In this document: piece by piece, positions 26,509 through 37,400 of the stretch
Position numbering within the stretch: position 1 is the stretch's first letter
Layout of the letters: each line of letters opens with the position of its first letter
From: a virus
IMG/VR virus record: IMGVR_UViG_3300046352_000123
Location: 23,950-87,949 of that record
Direction: 5' to 3' (one strand)
Length of the DNA stretch: 64,000 bases
The notes under the pieces: model-generated
Told to the model about the DNA's origin: nothing
Database searches by the model: none
The model's input: only the letters and a program-made list of their open reading frames with translations
Translations under genes and position numbers: made by a program

Positions 26509-28479
26509 ATGAAAACATACAGAGTACGTATTAAGGACATGCCTAACATGGCTTATGGTGGCCAGCGAGGTTACAACCTTGACTTAGGTCAACCGGTGTT
26601 AGACAACCAAATGCGTGAGGATAGTCCTTACCAGTCCGTATCTGATACCTTACAGCCCGTTCCAAGAGAAGAAGCTAACCTGGAAGCAGAAAAAGGAGAG
26701 ACTGTTGTAGGTGACCTGGATGGTGACGGCATGCAGGAACACATGAAGATTGGCGGTAAGCGTCACTCTCAAGGTGGTACGCCGCTTAACCTGAACCCTG
26801 GCAGCTTTATATTCTCTGACACAAAGAAGATGAAGGTTGGAGGTGCCGCTCTGGAGATGTTTGGTAAAAGTGCAGATTCTAAGAAAAAATACACTCCAGC
26901 TCAACTGGCAAAGCAATATGACCTGAACAAGTACAAGAGCGTACTTGATGATCCATTGGCAGACCCGCTTAAAAAGCAGACTGCTCAAATGATGATGGAC
27001 AACAATCAAAAAAAGCTGGGTCAGCTTGCCCTATTACAGGAGAGCATGAAAGGTTTCCCGCAAGGCATTCCAGACATCGCACAGTCTGCTATGCCACAAG
27101 CTGCTTTTGGCGGCTTAACTCAGTACCAGACTAAGGGTCAGGTAACAGAGGACTACAGAAAGAGAACACCAGGCATGAAAGATATGCGTGAGAACTCTTT
27201 TGACAGTTTTAATGACGTGGCAAGTTATTATGGAAACCGTGGCTATACGGGCAGTCCAAACAATGTGGACCAGTGGCAGAAGTGGATGATCCAGAGTGCT
27301 CAAAAAGATCCTGAGTTCAACAACCAGTTTGTGAATTATCTAAAGAATGTCCCTTTAACTAACAAGGGCAAGAAGATGTATCCTGGTAAAGCAGTGAATC
27401 AGTTAACCGATGAGCAGTTAAAGCAACAGTTCAATGACGGTTATTATGATTTCCGTGCACCGCGTTTGATGGAAAAAGTAGACCCTATCCAAAGAGCTCC
27501 TATGCCTATCCCAGTACAGATGAAGTTGCCTACTTTGGCTCCTGTACCTAACAGCTACCCTCCTTACACTAGTTCTACGTCTGAAGAGGAAATGCTTTCA
27601 GGTCCACAACCAGGGACAGCAGGTGCTCCATATAAAATGCCTAATGCTGATTACTTATTACCAGATAAGCTGGCAGGTATGCAGGCCCTGGCTACCAGAG
27701 CAACCATTCCTACGATCAAGCCCTTTGTAGCTACACCTGGTTATGTAAAACCAAAGGCCGTATTCATGGACCCTACCCGCGACTATGCAGCGAATGCTGA
27801 GATGGCTAACATGCAGATGCAGGGTATGAGAACCTTTGGAAGACCACAGCAATTCTTAGCAGGCGCATCACAGGTGGCAGGAAGAAACCTGGCAGCCAAT
27901 GAAGCCAACGCAGGAGCGGTAAATAAGCAAAACGTAATGATTGCCAATCAGTATGAGACACAAGGTGCACAGATGGATAACCAGTATCTGGCTAACCGTG
28001 CCCAGGCAAGTACGATGTACAACGAGATGGCAAACAATGCACTGAAAGAAAACTTCCGTAACCAAAGTGCTGCTGACAGTCAATTGCTGGCAGCATACAA
28101 CAATGCCTGGAACAACCGTGCAATGGTGGATGGCATCAATGCTACCAACCCTTACTTCATGATTGACTCCCGTACAGGATTTGCCAAACAGAAAGATCCT
28201 AATCGTGACATCAACAGCATGATCCGTGGTGCAAGAGGTACAGGTGCAGCAGCAACTACTTATCCTGAGATGATCAAGTATGCTACGGAGACCTTAAAAA
28301 TGCCCATGGACAAAGCAACTGCATGGGCTGACGAGCAGATGAAACAAAAAGGCCGTACTACTACCACTGATAAGGACAATGATGGCTACCCTGATTTTAC
28401 TTCTGTGATGAACCCATTCATGCAGATGATGGCCGGTATGCAAAACAGACAGTTTCCAGCCATGAGAATGACACAGTAA
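26509..28479 (+). CDS. Internal virion (cargo-type) protein, 656 aa
   Basis: No enzymatic domain recognised. The N-terminal third carries the xxGG motifs seen in the two preceding proteins (NMAYGGQ, MKIGGKRHSQGG, MKVGGAA, AAFGGLT) and a GDLDGDGMQEH loop that looks like an EF-hand-type calcium site. A KRHSQGGTPLNLNPGSFIFS segment is a pattern I associate with structural proteins of crAss-like and related phages. The middle is Pro/Gln-rich, and the C-terminal half is helical, Ala/Asn/Gln/Met-rich (AGRNLAANEANAGAVNKQNV), as in ejection proteins. A second calcium-like loop (TDKDNDGYPDF) lies near the C-terminus. Likely packaged and ejected with the DNA; function unknown. Confidence 0.75.
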   Translation: MKTYRVRIKDMPNMAYGGQRGYNLDLGQPVLDNQMREDSPYQSVSDTLQPVPREEANLEAEKGETVVGDLDGDGMQEHMKIGGKRHSQGGTPLNLNPGSFIFSDTKKMKVGGAALEMFGKSADSKKKYTPAQLAKQYDLNKYKSVLDDPLADPLKKQTAQMMMDNNQKKLGQLALLQESMKGFPQGIPDIAQSAMPQAAFGGLTQYQTKGQVTEDYRKRTPGMKDMRENSFDSFNDVASYYGNRGYTGSPNNVDQWQKWMIQSAQKDPEFNNQFVNYLKNVPLTNKGKKMYPGKAVNQLTDEQLKQQFNDGYYDFRAPRLMEKVDPIQRAPMPIPVQMKLPTLAPVPNSYPPYTSSTSEEEMLSGPQPGTAGAPYKMPNADYLLPDKLAGMQALATRATIPTIKPFVATPGYVKPKAVFMDPTRDYAANAEMANMQMQGMRTFGRPQQFLAGASQVAGRNLAANEANAGAVNKQNVMIANQYETQGAQMDNQYLANRAQASTMYNEMANNALKENFRNQSAADSQLLAAYNNAWNNRAMVDGINATNPYFMIDSRTGFAKQKDPNRDINSMIRGARGTGAAATTYPEMIKYATETLKMPMDKATAWADEQMKQKGRTTTTDKDNDGYPDFTSVMNPFMQMMAGMQNRQFPAMRMTQ

Positions 28480-28495
28480 ACTTCCCAGGTTTACT
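28474..28495 (+). terminator. Weak hairpin at the end of the 656-aa gene
   Basis: AGTAAAC (overlapping the stop) pairs with GTTTACT. A T-run follows only ~15 bp later as part of the next promoter-like element, so this is at best a weak or processing hairpin. Confidence 0.3.
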
Positions 28496-28510
28496 AAACT
28501 TATCAGATTT

Positions 28511-28531
28511 TTTTTGTATATTATTAATGTA
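28511..28531 (+). promoter_or_regulatory. Promoter-like element, copy 6, abutting the start codon
   Basis: TTTTTGTATATTATTAATGTA ends only 2 bp before the ATG at 28534. It has one extra base relative to the core (TATTATTAATG). If transcription begins a few bases downstream, the message would be almost leaderless. Confidence 0.5.
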
Positions 28532-28533
28532 CT

Positions 28534-31392
28534 ATGGCATCTATTAATCCGTATCCTTCAGGCTCAGACATTATAGCACCGCTTCCGTTATACACACCGG
28601 ACTTTGGTATGATGAACTCTATGCTTCAGCGTAGATCTTCCATGTTTGAGCAAGGACTGAGCCAGGTTAAATCCTCAGACAGCTTGATCCGTAATGCTGC
28701 ACTGTCAGTGTCAGACAATCAAGTGGTCAGAGACAACTATATCAAACAGGCCGAGGACCAACTAAAGAAATTACAAGGGGTTGACTTTTCACAGATGCAA
28801 AATGTGGATGCTGCCCAACAAGTGTATGCTCCATTCTGGCAAGACCAGGACCTTTTGATGGACTACTCCAAGACCTCTGCTATCAACGCAGAGCGTACCC
28901 GTGCTGATTCTATGGCACAATCCAATGATCCCAAGGTCAGAGAACAATACTGGCAGACCGGTGCTAACTATGTGGCCCTGTCAGCCAATGAGCTTTCTAT
29001 GGCAAAGCGTGGTGACGGCTCTATATCTAAAGTCAAGGTGAACAAGTATGTTCCTTACTTTGATACAATGGCTGAGTTGAAAAAGCGTGCCAAAGACCAG
29101 GGCCTGATGATTGAAACAGAAAGCCAGGGAGGACCCAACAATGCGTATAAGATCACCCGCACAAATGGTGACGGTGCTGTGCCTTTGTTTAAAGAATGGG
29201 CGGCTAATGAACTGGCCAGTATGCCCCAGGCTGATGATATGTTCCGTGTACAGGGTGTGGTAGATTACCGCAGCCAGGTACAGCAATACCAGGGTTTAGG
29301 GTATGACGAACCTACTGCTAAGAAGATGGTAGCTGATGGCTACATGACTAAGCAAAGAGGATACTACACAGAAAGAAAGTCAGACCTAGATGAGCAGGTT
29401 ACAGAGATGACCAAGAAGCTTGATGCCATGGACGTAGAGTTCAAGGCTAAACAAGCTAAAGGTGAACTTACTGTTGAGGAATTGACAGAGCGTAAAAACA
29501 TAGCCCTTCAATTAGAAAGCTACAAGAATTCTTCTTCTTCCTTACAGGAGAATATTGACAAGTACTCTAAGCCTGATGCTAAAGAATATCAGGATGAATA
29601 TAACAGCATGCTTAATGGTGGTGAAGATTTCTTCCGCAGGGCCAACAAGAATGCACTGATCCAAAACTTTGCCCGCAACCAGGCTATCAATAACAAGTAC
29701 AAGATTGACATAGATCCGGTATTCAAGGCTAACCTTGAGATGGAAAAGACTATGGCCAAGATGTTGCAGGATGACTCACAGTTTCAGACACGCTACGGCA
29801 GTGGAGCTTCGGGCTCTGGTTCAGGCTCCAGTTCATCCGGCAATAAGAAGGACGCAGGTAATCCTAATGATACACCTATCTATGTAGGTAAAAGTATCAT
29901 GGGCACAGATCCTGTTGCCGCTCACCAGCGAATGACTGAGCAGTTCAACCGCACGGCTGATGAATATTTAAGCACAGGGGCCAGTATCATTTCAGAAGCA
30001 GGTATGCAAAGTCCTGATAAGATGGTATCCCCTGCTTACATGCAGTACCTATCTGGCGTGATTAAAACGGGTAAGTTTTTAACAAACCCTGAGCTGGAGA
30101 AAGAACACAAACGCTTGCAGGATGTAGGTGTTATTCCTAAGAGCTATAAGTTAGGAGACAGTCCTAACCAGTTATATAACATGATGTATGACCGGGCAAC
30201 AGAAATACTTGCTGCCGGTGCCAAAGCAGGATCAGTGAACGCCAATGTGTTCAACCGTATCCAGCGTCATGCTGCCCTTGCCGGACAGTTTACGAACCTC
30301 TCCCAGATTCATGCTGAGGTAGAAAAGAAAGTAGGGCAAGACCCGGCTTTCAAACCTTTGATGAAAGGTGGTCAGATGATGACACTCAATGACTACATGA
30401 AGGCTAATTTAGGATTTACCAGCAAAGAATCTTTTGTAAAGAACTTTATCAAGAACATGGTAAATGTGCCTGCACAAGGTATACCTGGAGCATCTTCTTT
30501 TGGTATGGCTTCCAGAGAAGCAGTCAGTCGTGCAGAAGACCGCTGGGATGCCCTGCAAGAGACATACAACAAAGCGTATGACCTGGCTAAAGGCAAGACT
30601 GCTACTTTGATGCAACGCTACATGAATGTAGAAGGAGCTATCATGGGACAGGAGATAGAGTTGATCACTGACCGTAAGGAAGACCGTGAGCAGGCGCAGA
30701 ACATTGCCGTACAAGCTATGAGTTCGTCTAACATGCCTAACCAGATTGTAGATAAAGATGGGGTAGGTTACCCTATCAACATCAAGCAACTGGAAGAGTT
30801 GGGAGCTGACCGTGAGAAGATCAAAGAATTAATGGACCTTACCCGTGGCAACATTGACAACTTCATTGATAAAGTAAGACTTACTAAAGTAGGTGTCAAT
30901 GGCAAGCCGTCTGTAAAGCTTATCTACAACATGGACGAAGTGAAAAAGCTATTGGGTGAGAAGAGATTTGCCAGTGATGATTGGTCAAAAACCATACGTA
31001 CCCTTAACAACGGTCTTGAGATGGCGGTTGACCAGGCACAGATAGAAGGCTTCAACCAGGACTTTGACTTGCCAGGCATGAGTGATCTAGGCTTTGATAA
31101 AAACCAGATGCTCAAAGCTCCTGCAGCTGTGAAGAAGTTTGGCTTTGACTACACGGTACTTAAAGATCCCGCAGCCCAGCAATACATTGTCACTTTCAAT
31201 TACATGGAGAAAGGCATTCCAAAGCAAAAGACTTTATACCCTGCCCTTAATAACTCCATCACTTCTGTACAAAGACAACTGGAGCAGATGATGTACCAGA
31301 TTTACACAGGTAATCAACAGTCATTGCAAAAGCCAGGTGCTTCTGGTAATTTTATTAGTCCTACTGCGAGTTATGAAAGTTTAATTCAGTAG
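28534..31392 (+). CDS. Internal virion (cargo-type) protein, 952 aa
   Basis: The start (ASINPYPSGSDIIAPLPLYT, then PDFGMMNSMLQRR) is of the kind found in large ejected proteins of crAss-like phages. The body is helical with long stretches of heptad character (DLDEQVTEMTKKLDAMDVEF; ELTERKNIALQLESYKNSSS). A Gly/Ser linker (ASGSGSGSSSSGNKK, ~base 29810-29850) divides the protein into an N-terminal ~425-residue and a C-terminal ~500-residue part. There are no membrane segments or catalytic motifs. It lies directly upstream of the RNA polymerase gene with a 51-bp gap. It probably packs around or guides the polymerase in the capsid or forms part of the ejection conduit; this is inference from position. 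Confidence 0.78.
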   Translation: MASINPYPSGSDIIAPLPLYTPDFGMMNSMLQRRSSMFEQGLSQVKSSDSLIRNAALSVSDNQVVRDNYIKQAEDQLKKLQGVDFSQMQNVDAAQQVYAPFWQDQDLLMDYSKTSAINAERTRADSMAQSNDPKVREQYWQTGANYVALSANELSMAKRGDGSISKVKVNKYVPYFDTMAELKKRAKDQGLMIETESQGGPNNAYKITRTNGDGAVPLFKEWAANELASMPQADDMFRVQGVVDYRSQVQQYQGLGYDEPTAKKMVADGYMTKQRGYYTERKSDLDEQVTEMTKKLDAMDVEFKAKQAKGELTVEELTERKNIALQLESYKNSSSSLQENIDKYSKPDAKEYQDEYNSMLNGGEDFFRRANKNALIQNFARNQAINNKYKIDIDPVFKANLEMEKTMAKMLQDDSQFQTRYGSGASGSGSGSSSSGNKKDAGNPNDTPIYVGKSIMGTDPVAAHQRMTEQFNRTADEYLSTGASIISEAGMQSPDKMVSPAYMQYLSGVIKTGKFLTNPELEKEHKRLQDVGVIPKSYKLGDSPNQLYNMMYDRATEILAAGAKAGSVNANVFNRIQRHAALAGQFTNLSQIHAEVEKKVGQDPAFKPLMKGGQMMTLNDYMKANLGFTSKESFVKNFIKNMVNVPAQGIPGASSFGMASREAVSRAEDRWDALQETYNKAYDLAKGKTATLMQRYMNVEGAIMGQEIELITDRKEDREQAQNIAVQAMSSSNMPNQIVDKDGVGYPINIKQLEELGADREKIKELMDLTRGNIDNFIDKVRLTKVGVNGKPSVKLIYNMDEVKKLLGEKRFASDDWSKTIRTLNNGLEMAVDQAQIEGFNQDFDLPGMSDLGFDKNQMLKAPAAVKKFGFDYTVLKDPAAQQYIVTFNYMEKGIPKQKTLYPALNNSITSVQRQLEQMMYQIYTGNQQSLQKPGASGNFISPTASYESLIQ

Positions 31393-31443
31393 TAGTTCCC
31401 AAGTACGATATTCCCTCCCCACACTTTATAAGTCCGTTTCTTT

Positions 31444-34400
31444 ATGGAAGAAAATGAGTTGCTGTTAAATGACTCCGTTGAAAGACAAGTCATTCAGCCA
31501 GATCCAGTACTAACTCCCGTAAACAACCCTTTTGCTAACTATAACCCTGGTGGTAGTTATGTAGACAAGGCATTCAGTGCGTTTGATGCACAGATGAGCC
31601 AGCCGTCTATGGATAAGATGTTGCAGCCAATTGCTTATGATCCGGTTGCATCCAGCAGAGACAGGTACCAAAACTCAGATTACTTTGCTGAACTGGGCTT
31701 TGACCCGTTCCGTAACAATGAAGAATTGTATGGACAGCGTCAGACCAATATGAACAAGTTGTCCAATGCTTTTTCAGGCATGGGCTCTCTGGCTTGGGAA
31801 CAAGTAAAAGAACAGGCAGGCAGTTGGGGTGACACATTTGAAGTAATGGGTGACATGGCTGGTGGTAACTTCTCATTAAAGGCTGCCTTTGAGCAGGCTG
31901 AGATGGAGGAGATCAACATGAAGCAACAAGCCATGTTCAACAACAATCCCATCTTTGAGACAGAGGCTGACCGTAATTCCGTATTTAACTTCAACACCAT
32001 TGCTACCACTGTACAGCAGTCTGGCTATGCCATTGGTGCCATTGCTGAGATTGCTGCTGAAGAGGCAGCTTTGTCTGCTTTAACCGCACTTACATTTGGT
32101 GGTGCCAGTGAGATCCAGGCAGTGCGTACTGCAAAGCTTGCTGCTAATATTGGTAAGGTTGCCAGACGTACAGAAGACTTAGTCAATGCTACACAAAAAG
32201 CCAGTACGTTAAGAAAGATCTGGAGTGGCGTATCACGCTCTGCAGAATTTGTAGGGAAAAACTTAATGCCTTTAGGCAATACTATTGACTTTGTTGATGA
32301 CTTTAAAAAACTAAGCCGCGTAGATGACATTGCTTTTGGAGGCTCTAAAGCCCTGGCAAGAACTACAGCCCGTGGCTTTGGTTCTTTCTACCGTGATATA
32401 CGTGAACTGAACATGGCCATTGCAGAAGCTAAGGCAGAAGCAGCAGGTACATTCACTGAACTACAAGAGAAGAGAGCAGCACAGTTTCTAACAGAGAAGG
32501 GCCGTGAGCCGGATGAACTGGAGAAGCAGGCTATGTCTGATGAAGCTTTACAAGCGGCACAGGCCAATGGTGCTATCAATACCTACATGATCCTGCTTAG
32601 TAACAAGATTGCCTTTGGTAATATCTTGAAAGGCTTTGGGTCACTACGCTACATGCTTGATGATGATGTGGCTAAAGGCCTTATCATGCTGGGTAATAAA
32701 GATGCTGCCAAGATGGGCAAGCGCTTTATTGAAGCAGCTGACAACCGCTGGTTGGCGTTCAAGCGTACACTATTAAAGAACCCTGTAAAATATGTACAGG
32801 CTAACCTGGCAGAAGCTTTACAGGAGAATGCACAGGACATGTCTAACGCGGCGGTGCAGAACTGGTATCTTACTAAGGAGAAATCCCATGAAGTAGATGC
32901 TGCTTTTGATTCTATGCGTATGGCAGCAGCTGAACAGTTTTCTGTACAAGGTGCCAAGACATTTATCTCCGGTTTCTTAACAGGTTCTATCCTGGGAGCT
33001 GGCTCTAAGTTATTTGAAAATGCAGGTAACATTGTAGAGTACGTAAAAGACAGAGAAGGTTACGACAAGCGCAGAGCTGATGAGGTGACTCGTCTGGGCG
33101 CGTTAAAGAATAACCTTAATGCCATTTATGAGAACCCACTGGCTTACTCTTTCAATCCAAAGGAAGGAGTAACCATGCAGGCCAACTTTGCTTCCCTAAT
33201 GAAGGACGCGGCAGTTGATAAAGACAAGAAGACTTTTCATGATATCCAGGATGATGCTATGCGTCACTTTATCATGACAGGTATCACTACCGGTACACTG
33301 GATGTACTTACAGGTAGAATGCAAGACTATGTGAAGAACCTGAGCCCTGAGGAATTTACCCAGGCTTTTGGTGTGGAGTTCTCTAAAGAGAACCATGAGA
33401 GCATGGTGCAGCAGGTGACTAAGTTCCAGACTCGTGCAGAACAAGTGGCTAAGATCCACAACAAACTGCAGACAGAGTTTGTCAACCCGTTCAATCCGGG
33501 ACAACACAAAATTGGTACCCCTGAGTTTATTGATGAGGCATACCGGTACATGGCATTTAAAGAAGCTGTGAACCAGATGACTTTTATGCAGGATACTTAC
33601 CAAGCTACAATTACCAGACAACAACAGGTACTGGATGGCATCAAGACTAAGCAAGGTTTTGAGAACCTGCCTTTCTCCACCGTGTTTACTTTAACCTCTC
33701 AGTTAGAACTGGAAAAAGAGGTGAACATGTTGCAGCAGGAAATTGAAGTCAACACAGATCCTAAGTTAGGTGCTGAGAAGAAAGCCAAGCTCAAGAAATT
33801 GGAGCGCTATCAAAAAGCCCTGACCAAATACTTAGACAAGGTAGATGCTATTAAAGGCAACAAGGGCTTGTCAGCAGATCAGAGTGCGGAGCAAACAGCT
33901 GCAGCTTTGGAGCAATTCAAAAAGCAGGGCAGTCAATTCTTTACAGAATATGTAAACGCGGAGCTGGAGAAAAACGGACAACGTCCGGTACAGACTGCTG
34001 TAGCCAATGATGCTTTTGGTAACCTGACAGACTACTTCCAATTACAGGAAGACCAGGGATCAGTACTGGAGCACATCAACTTATTAGCAGACCCTGACTT
34101 CTTTGCCAACTACTTAGACAGAAACTACAAAGCATTCCGGGCCTTTGCTAAGAAGCGTGCAGAGCAAACTGCTACTACTGCAGAAGACACTAGTGTTGAA
34201 GTAACAGATGACTTGCCCAGACCGGAAGATTTAGACCCTACTAATAAGCCGGATAATACACCGGTAGTAGATACGGACAATGACGGCATTGAAGAGGACG
34301 AGGTAGATGAAGAAGGACAGGTGAGAAGTTCAAAGCCTGTGTTTGGCTCTACATTTTTCTTTAAGACAACCGGCCAGCACTTTAACTGGGATGGCACATT

Positions 34401-37400
34401 AAATACAGAGAACGGTTCTAACCGCTTCTTCCGCTTTACGGAGCGCATGATGTTTGAGCCAGACACTTACTTTTTAATTCCTGTTACAGCGGCCAATGAT
34501 ACTTTTGGCATCAGACGCGAAGACAAGTACCAGGATGATATCAAGCTGGTAGTCGTAAAGAAAGTAGGAGACAGCTTTGTGTATGTGGACCAGGAGGGTA
34601 ACGAGTTACAGAATCCTACCAAGGACACTATTGTCTACACTTCCATGAATGGCAGTGAGGTACTCTTTGGTGAAGACAAGGCTAAAGCCGTTGAACTGGT
34701 TAAGAAAAACTTTGCCACTAAAGATTTAACAGATGACCAGATACTTGGTGCCATTGAAAACTTCAAGACAGAGCGCGACGCCATCAAGGCTAGTAATATT
34801 GCAGGTGAAGTAGTTGCTTTCCCTGTAGTAGGAAGAAGCAAAGGTACAGTAAGACTGGCCCCAAAGGATATCAATACAGGTATGCCTCAGGAGATTGCTT
34901 TACAAGGCAGTGTGATCAAATCTGACTCAGATGATTTCCTTAACCTAGAGCATCCTAATGGTGAAGTTATTGAACTGGCTATTGGCACAGTAGACAAAGC
35001 CCTTAACATGGGTGGTGTAGACAAAGGCCGTATGGTTGCCCGTGGTAAAAAGACAGGTAACGTGTTTAGAATTAAGAGCCGCAAGTTCTCAGAAGAAGAG
35101 CTTGTGAACTTAAAGGATGCACTAAAGGCACTGACAAAACTGATGGGTAAGAAAAACTTAACTGCTGATCAGGCCCGTCAAAAGAAAGATATTTTAAACT
35201 ACCTAAGCGGTACTGTATTCTGGTCTTCTCCTGATAAAGGTAAGGCAGCAGGACCTAACCAGTTCTATGTCAACAAGGGTAAGTTATTCCGTGGCACACA
35301 GTCCTGGGCATTTACAGAAGTTTCTATAGATGGAAACTTTGAGGCAATCCTGGAAAACCTGTACTACTCGGTGAACAATAGTTTACTGAACAAGAAAGGA
35401 GCATTCCAGGCAGTGAAGATGAACGGTGGTGTAGCAGAGCGGGAGACCTTCCCAAGCTACAACGCTTTTCTGATGGACAACACTGGTGGCAGAAGACCTA
35501 TTCTGTATACCAACTCCCAACCTTACAACCCTAATGTAAACAGTGCTGATTATCAGATAGAAGGTAGATACTTAGTATTCAACACCTCTGATGAGCCGGT
35601 AAGTTCTAAGATCCCGGCACCTGGTGAAAAAGATACATTAGTGTCAACACCTCCTGCAGCAACAGGCGGACTAAAGTGGAACAAGACTATGCCTACCACA
35701 GCAGTTCAACCTGCTGCTACAACGGCTACTCCTGCGCCAACTACGGTAGCAGGTACAAAGAGCCCTACTAAGAAAGAAGATACACCTGCAACAGGCAAGA
35801 GTTCCCTTAGAATGGGTGGTGCAAAACCAGCGGCGGTAGTAGTACCTGCAGACCAGGTAACCACTGCAGGCAGCTCAACGGCTGCAACACCTCCGGCACC
35901 AGCGGCTGGCCCTGCTACAAAAGGACTGGACCCTACGGCTATGAGTGTGTTACTGGGCAATGACATAGCCAACCTGGAAGATGGTGAAGTACCATTCCAG
36001 GATGAGTTCTATAGACTATCCTTAGGTAACCCGGATGTGAAACGTGAAGACCTGGCAAAGGTGCAGGCATTTTTGACCCGCGTCTTACCAGGCGTACCCT
36101 TACATGTAGTAAGCACGTTAATTCACAATAAGGCCTATGGTGCGTTTATGAGAGGAGCTATCTTCTTGTATGAGAATGCAGAAGAAGGCACCGCATTCCA
36201 CGAAGCTTTTGAGGCTGTGTGGAACGCATACCTGACCGCTCCTGAGCAGGCTATCCTTGCTAAGGAATTTAGCAGCAGAAAAGGTACATTTACCAACCCG
36301 TTCACCGGTGAGACCAAAGAATACAAGGATGCCAACATGTACGATGTACGTGAGATGCTGGCTGAGGAGTTCCGTACTTATATCTTAACAGGTAATTTCC
36401 CGGTAGGTGCTCCAAAGGCAAAGAGCTTCTTTACCAAAGTGATGGACTTCATCAAGAAGATCCTGGGCCTTAGCAAAGAAGACCGTGCTGAAATGGACAA
36501 CGTGGTCAATAACCTGTTTGTGAAAATCAACCAGGGTGGTTTTGCCAATGCGGTACCGGTGCGTGACCTGAACAACCTGCAAGCTGTTTACCGTTCTATA
36601 CCTGGAACCACACAAGAGGTAACTACTTATGCAGTAGAAGGACTAACGTCTTACTTCTTCATGAACCTTTATAAAGAAGGTAAGAACATGGATGCCCTGA
36701 TCAAGACGGATGCCAACAACAACAAAGAGTTGGTGCGTCTGTTCAATGCAGCTTTGCAAGACATGGATACGGCTATTACAGCACACTTTGACGCGGTGTT
36801 TCAAAACTATGTCAAGCAGTATGAGAAACAAGTAAGCCGTAAAGCTACAGAAGCTGAGAAGCGTGAGCTAAAAGATAACTACTTCATCCCTGGCAACCGT
36901 CTGTACACACAGATGGAAACTATAAAGCAACAACCTATGGAGCTTTATGAGTTGTTCAAGGGAAGCATAGGCCGCTTTGGTGTATCATTTTCTGATATCT
37001 CTGAAGACCTGGAGGCTATTCCGGATGAGTTAAACTCAGATGGCCTGGGTATTACAGACGCTGTAAAGATTGACCCACGCAGATTTGGTGCAACCAACTT
37101 CAAGTTACTTATGGGCAGCTTGACAGATGACGTGTACAATGACAAGACTAAGCGTTATGAGTTTAAGAAAAACGCTTTGGGTCTTCCTAAGCTAAGCAAC
37201 TATGACCGTATCTATGCTATCCTGCTTAATGAACTGAACGGCTCTATGTCGCGCATTGAGGGTGGTGAGTTTGTTCCTGGTATTGACGCGATGTTTGACA
37301 CCTTAGACAAGCGCTTCCAGAAGAAGAACGGCGTGTACAAAGAAGGCTTTGAGTGGATCTATCGTATGAAGGTACGCTTGAAGTACCTGAACCCACAGAC

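Noticed and set aside
35640-35935. Thr/Pro/Ala-rich stretch as a frameshift or junction between two genes
   Set aside because: The frame is continuous with normal codon use on both sides, and such linkers are common in giant multidomain virion proteins.
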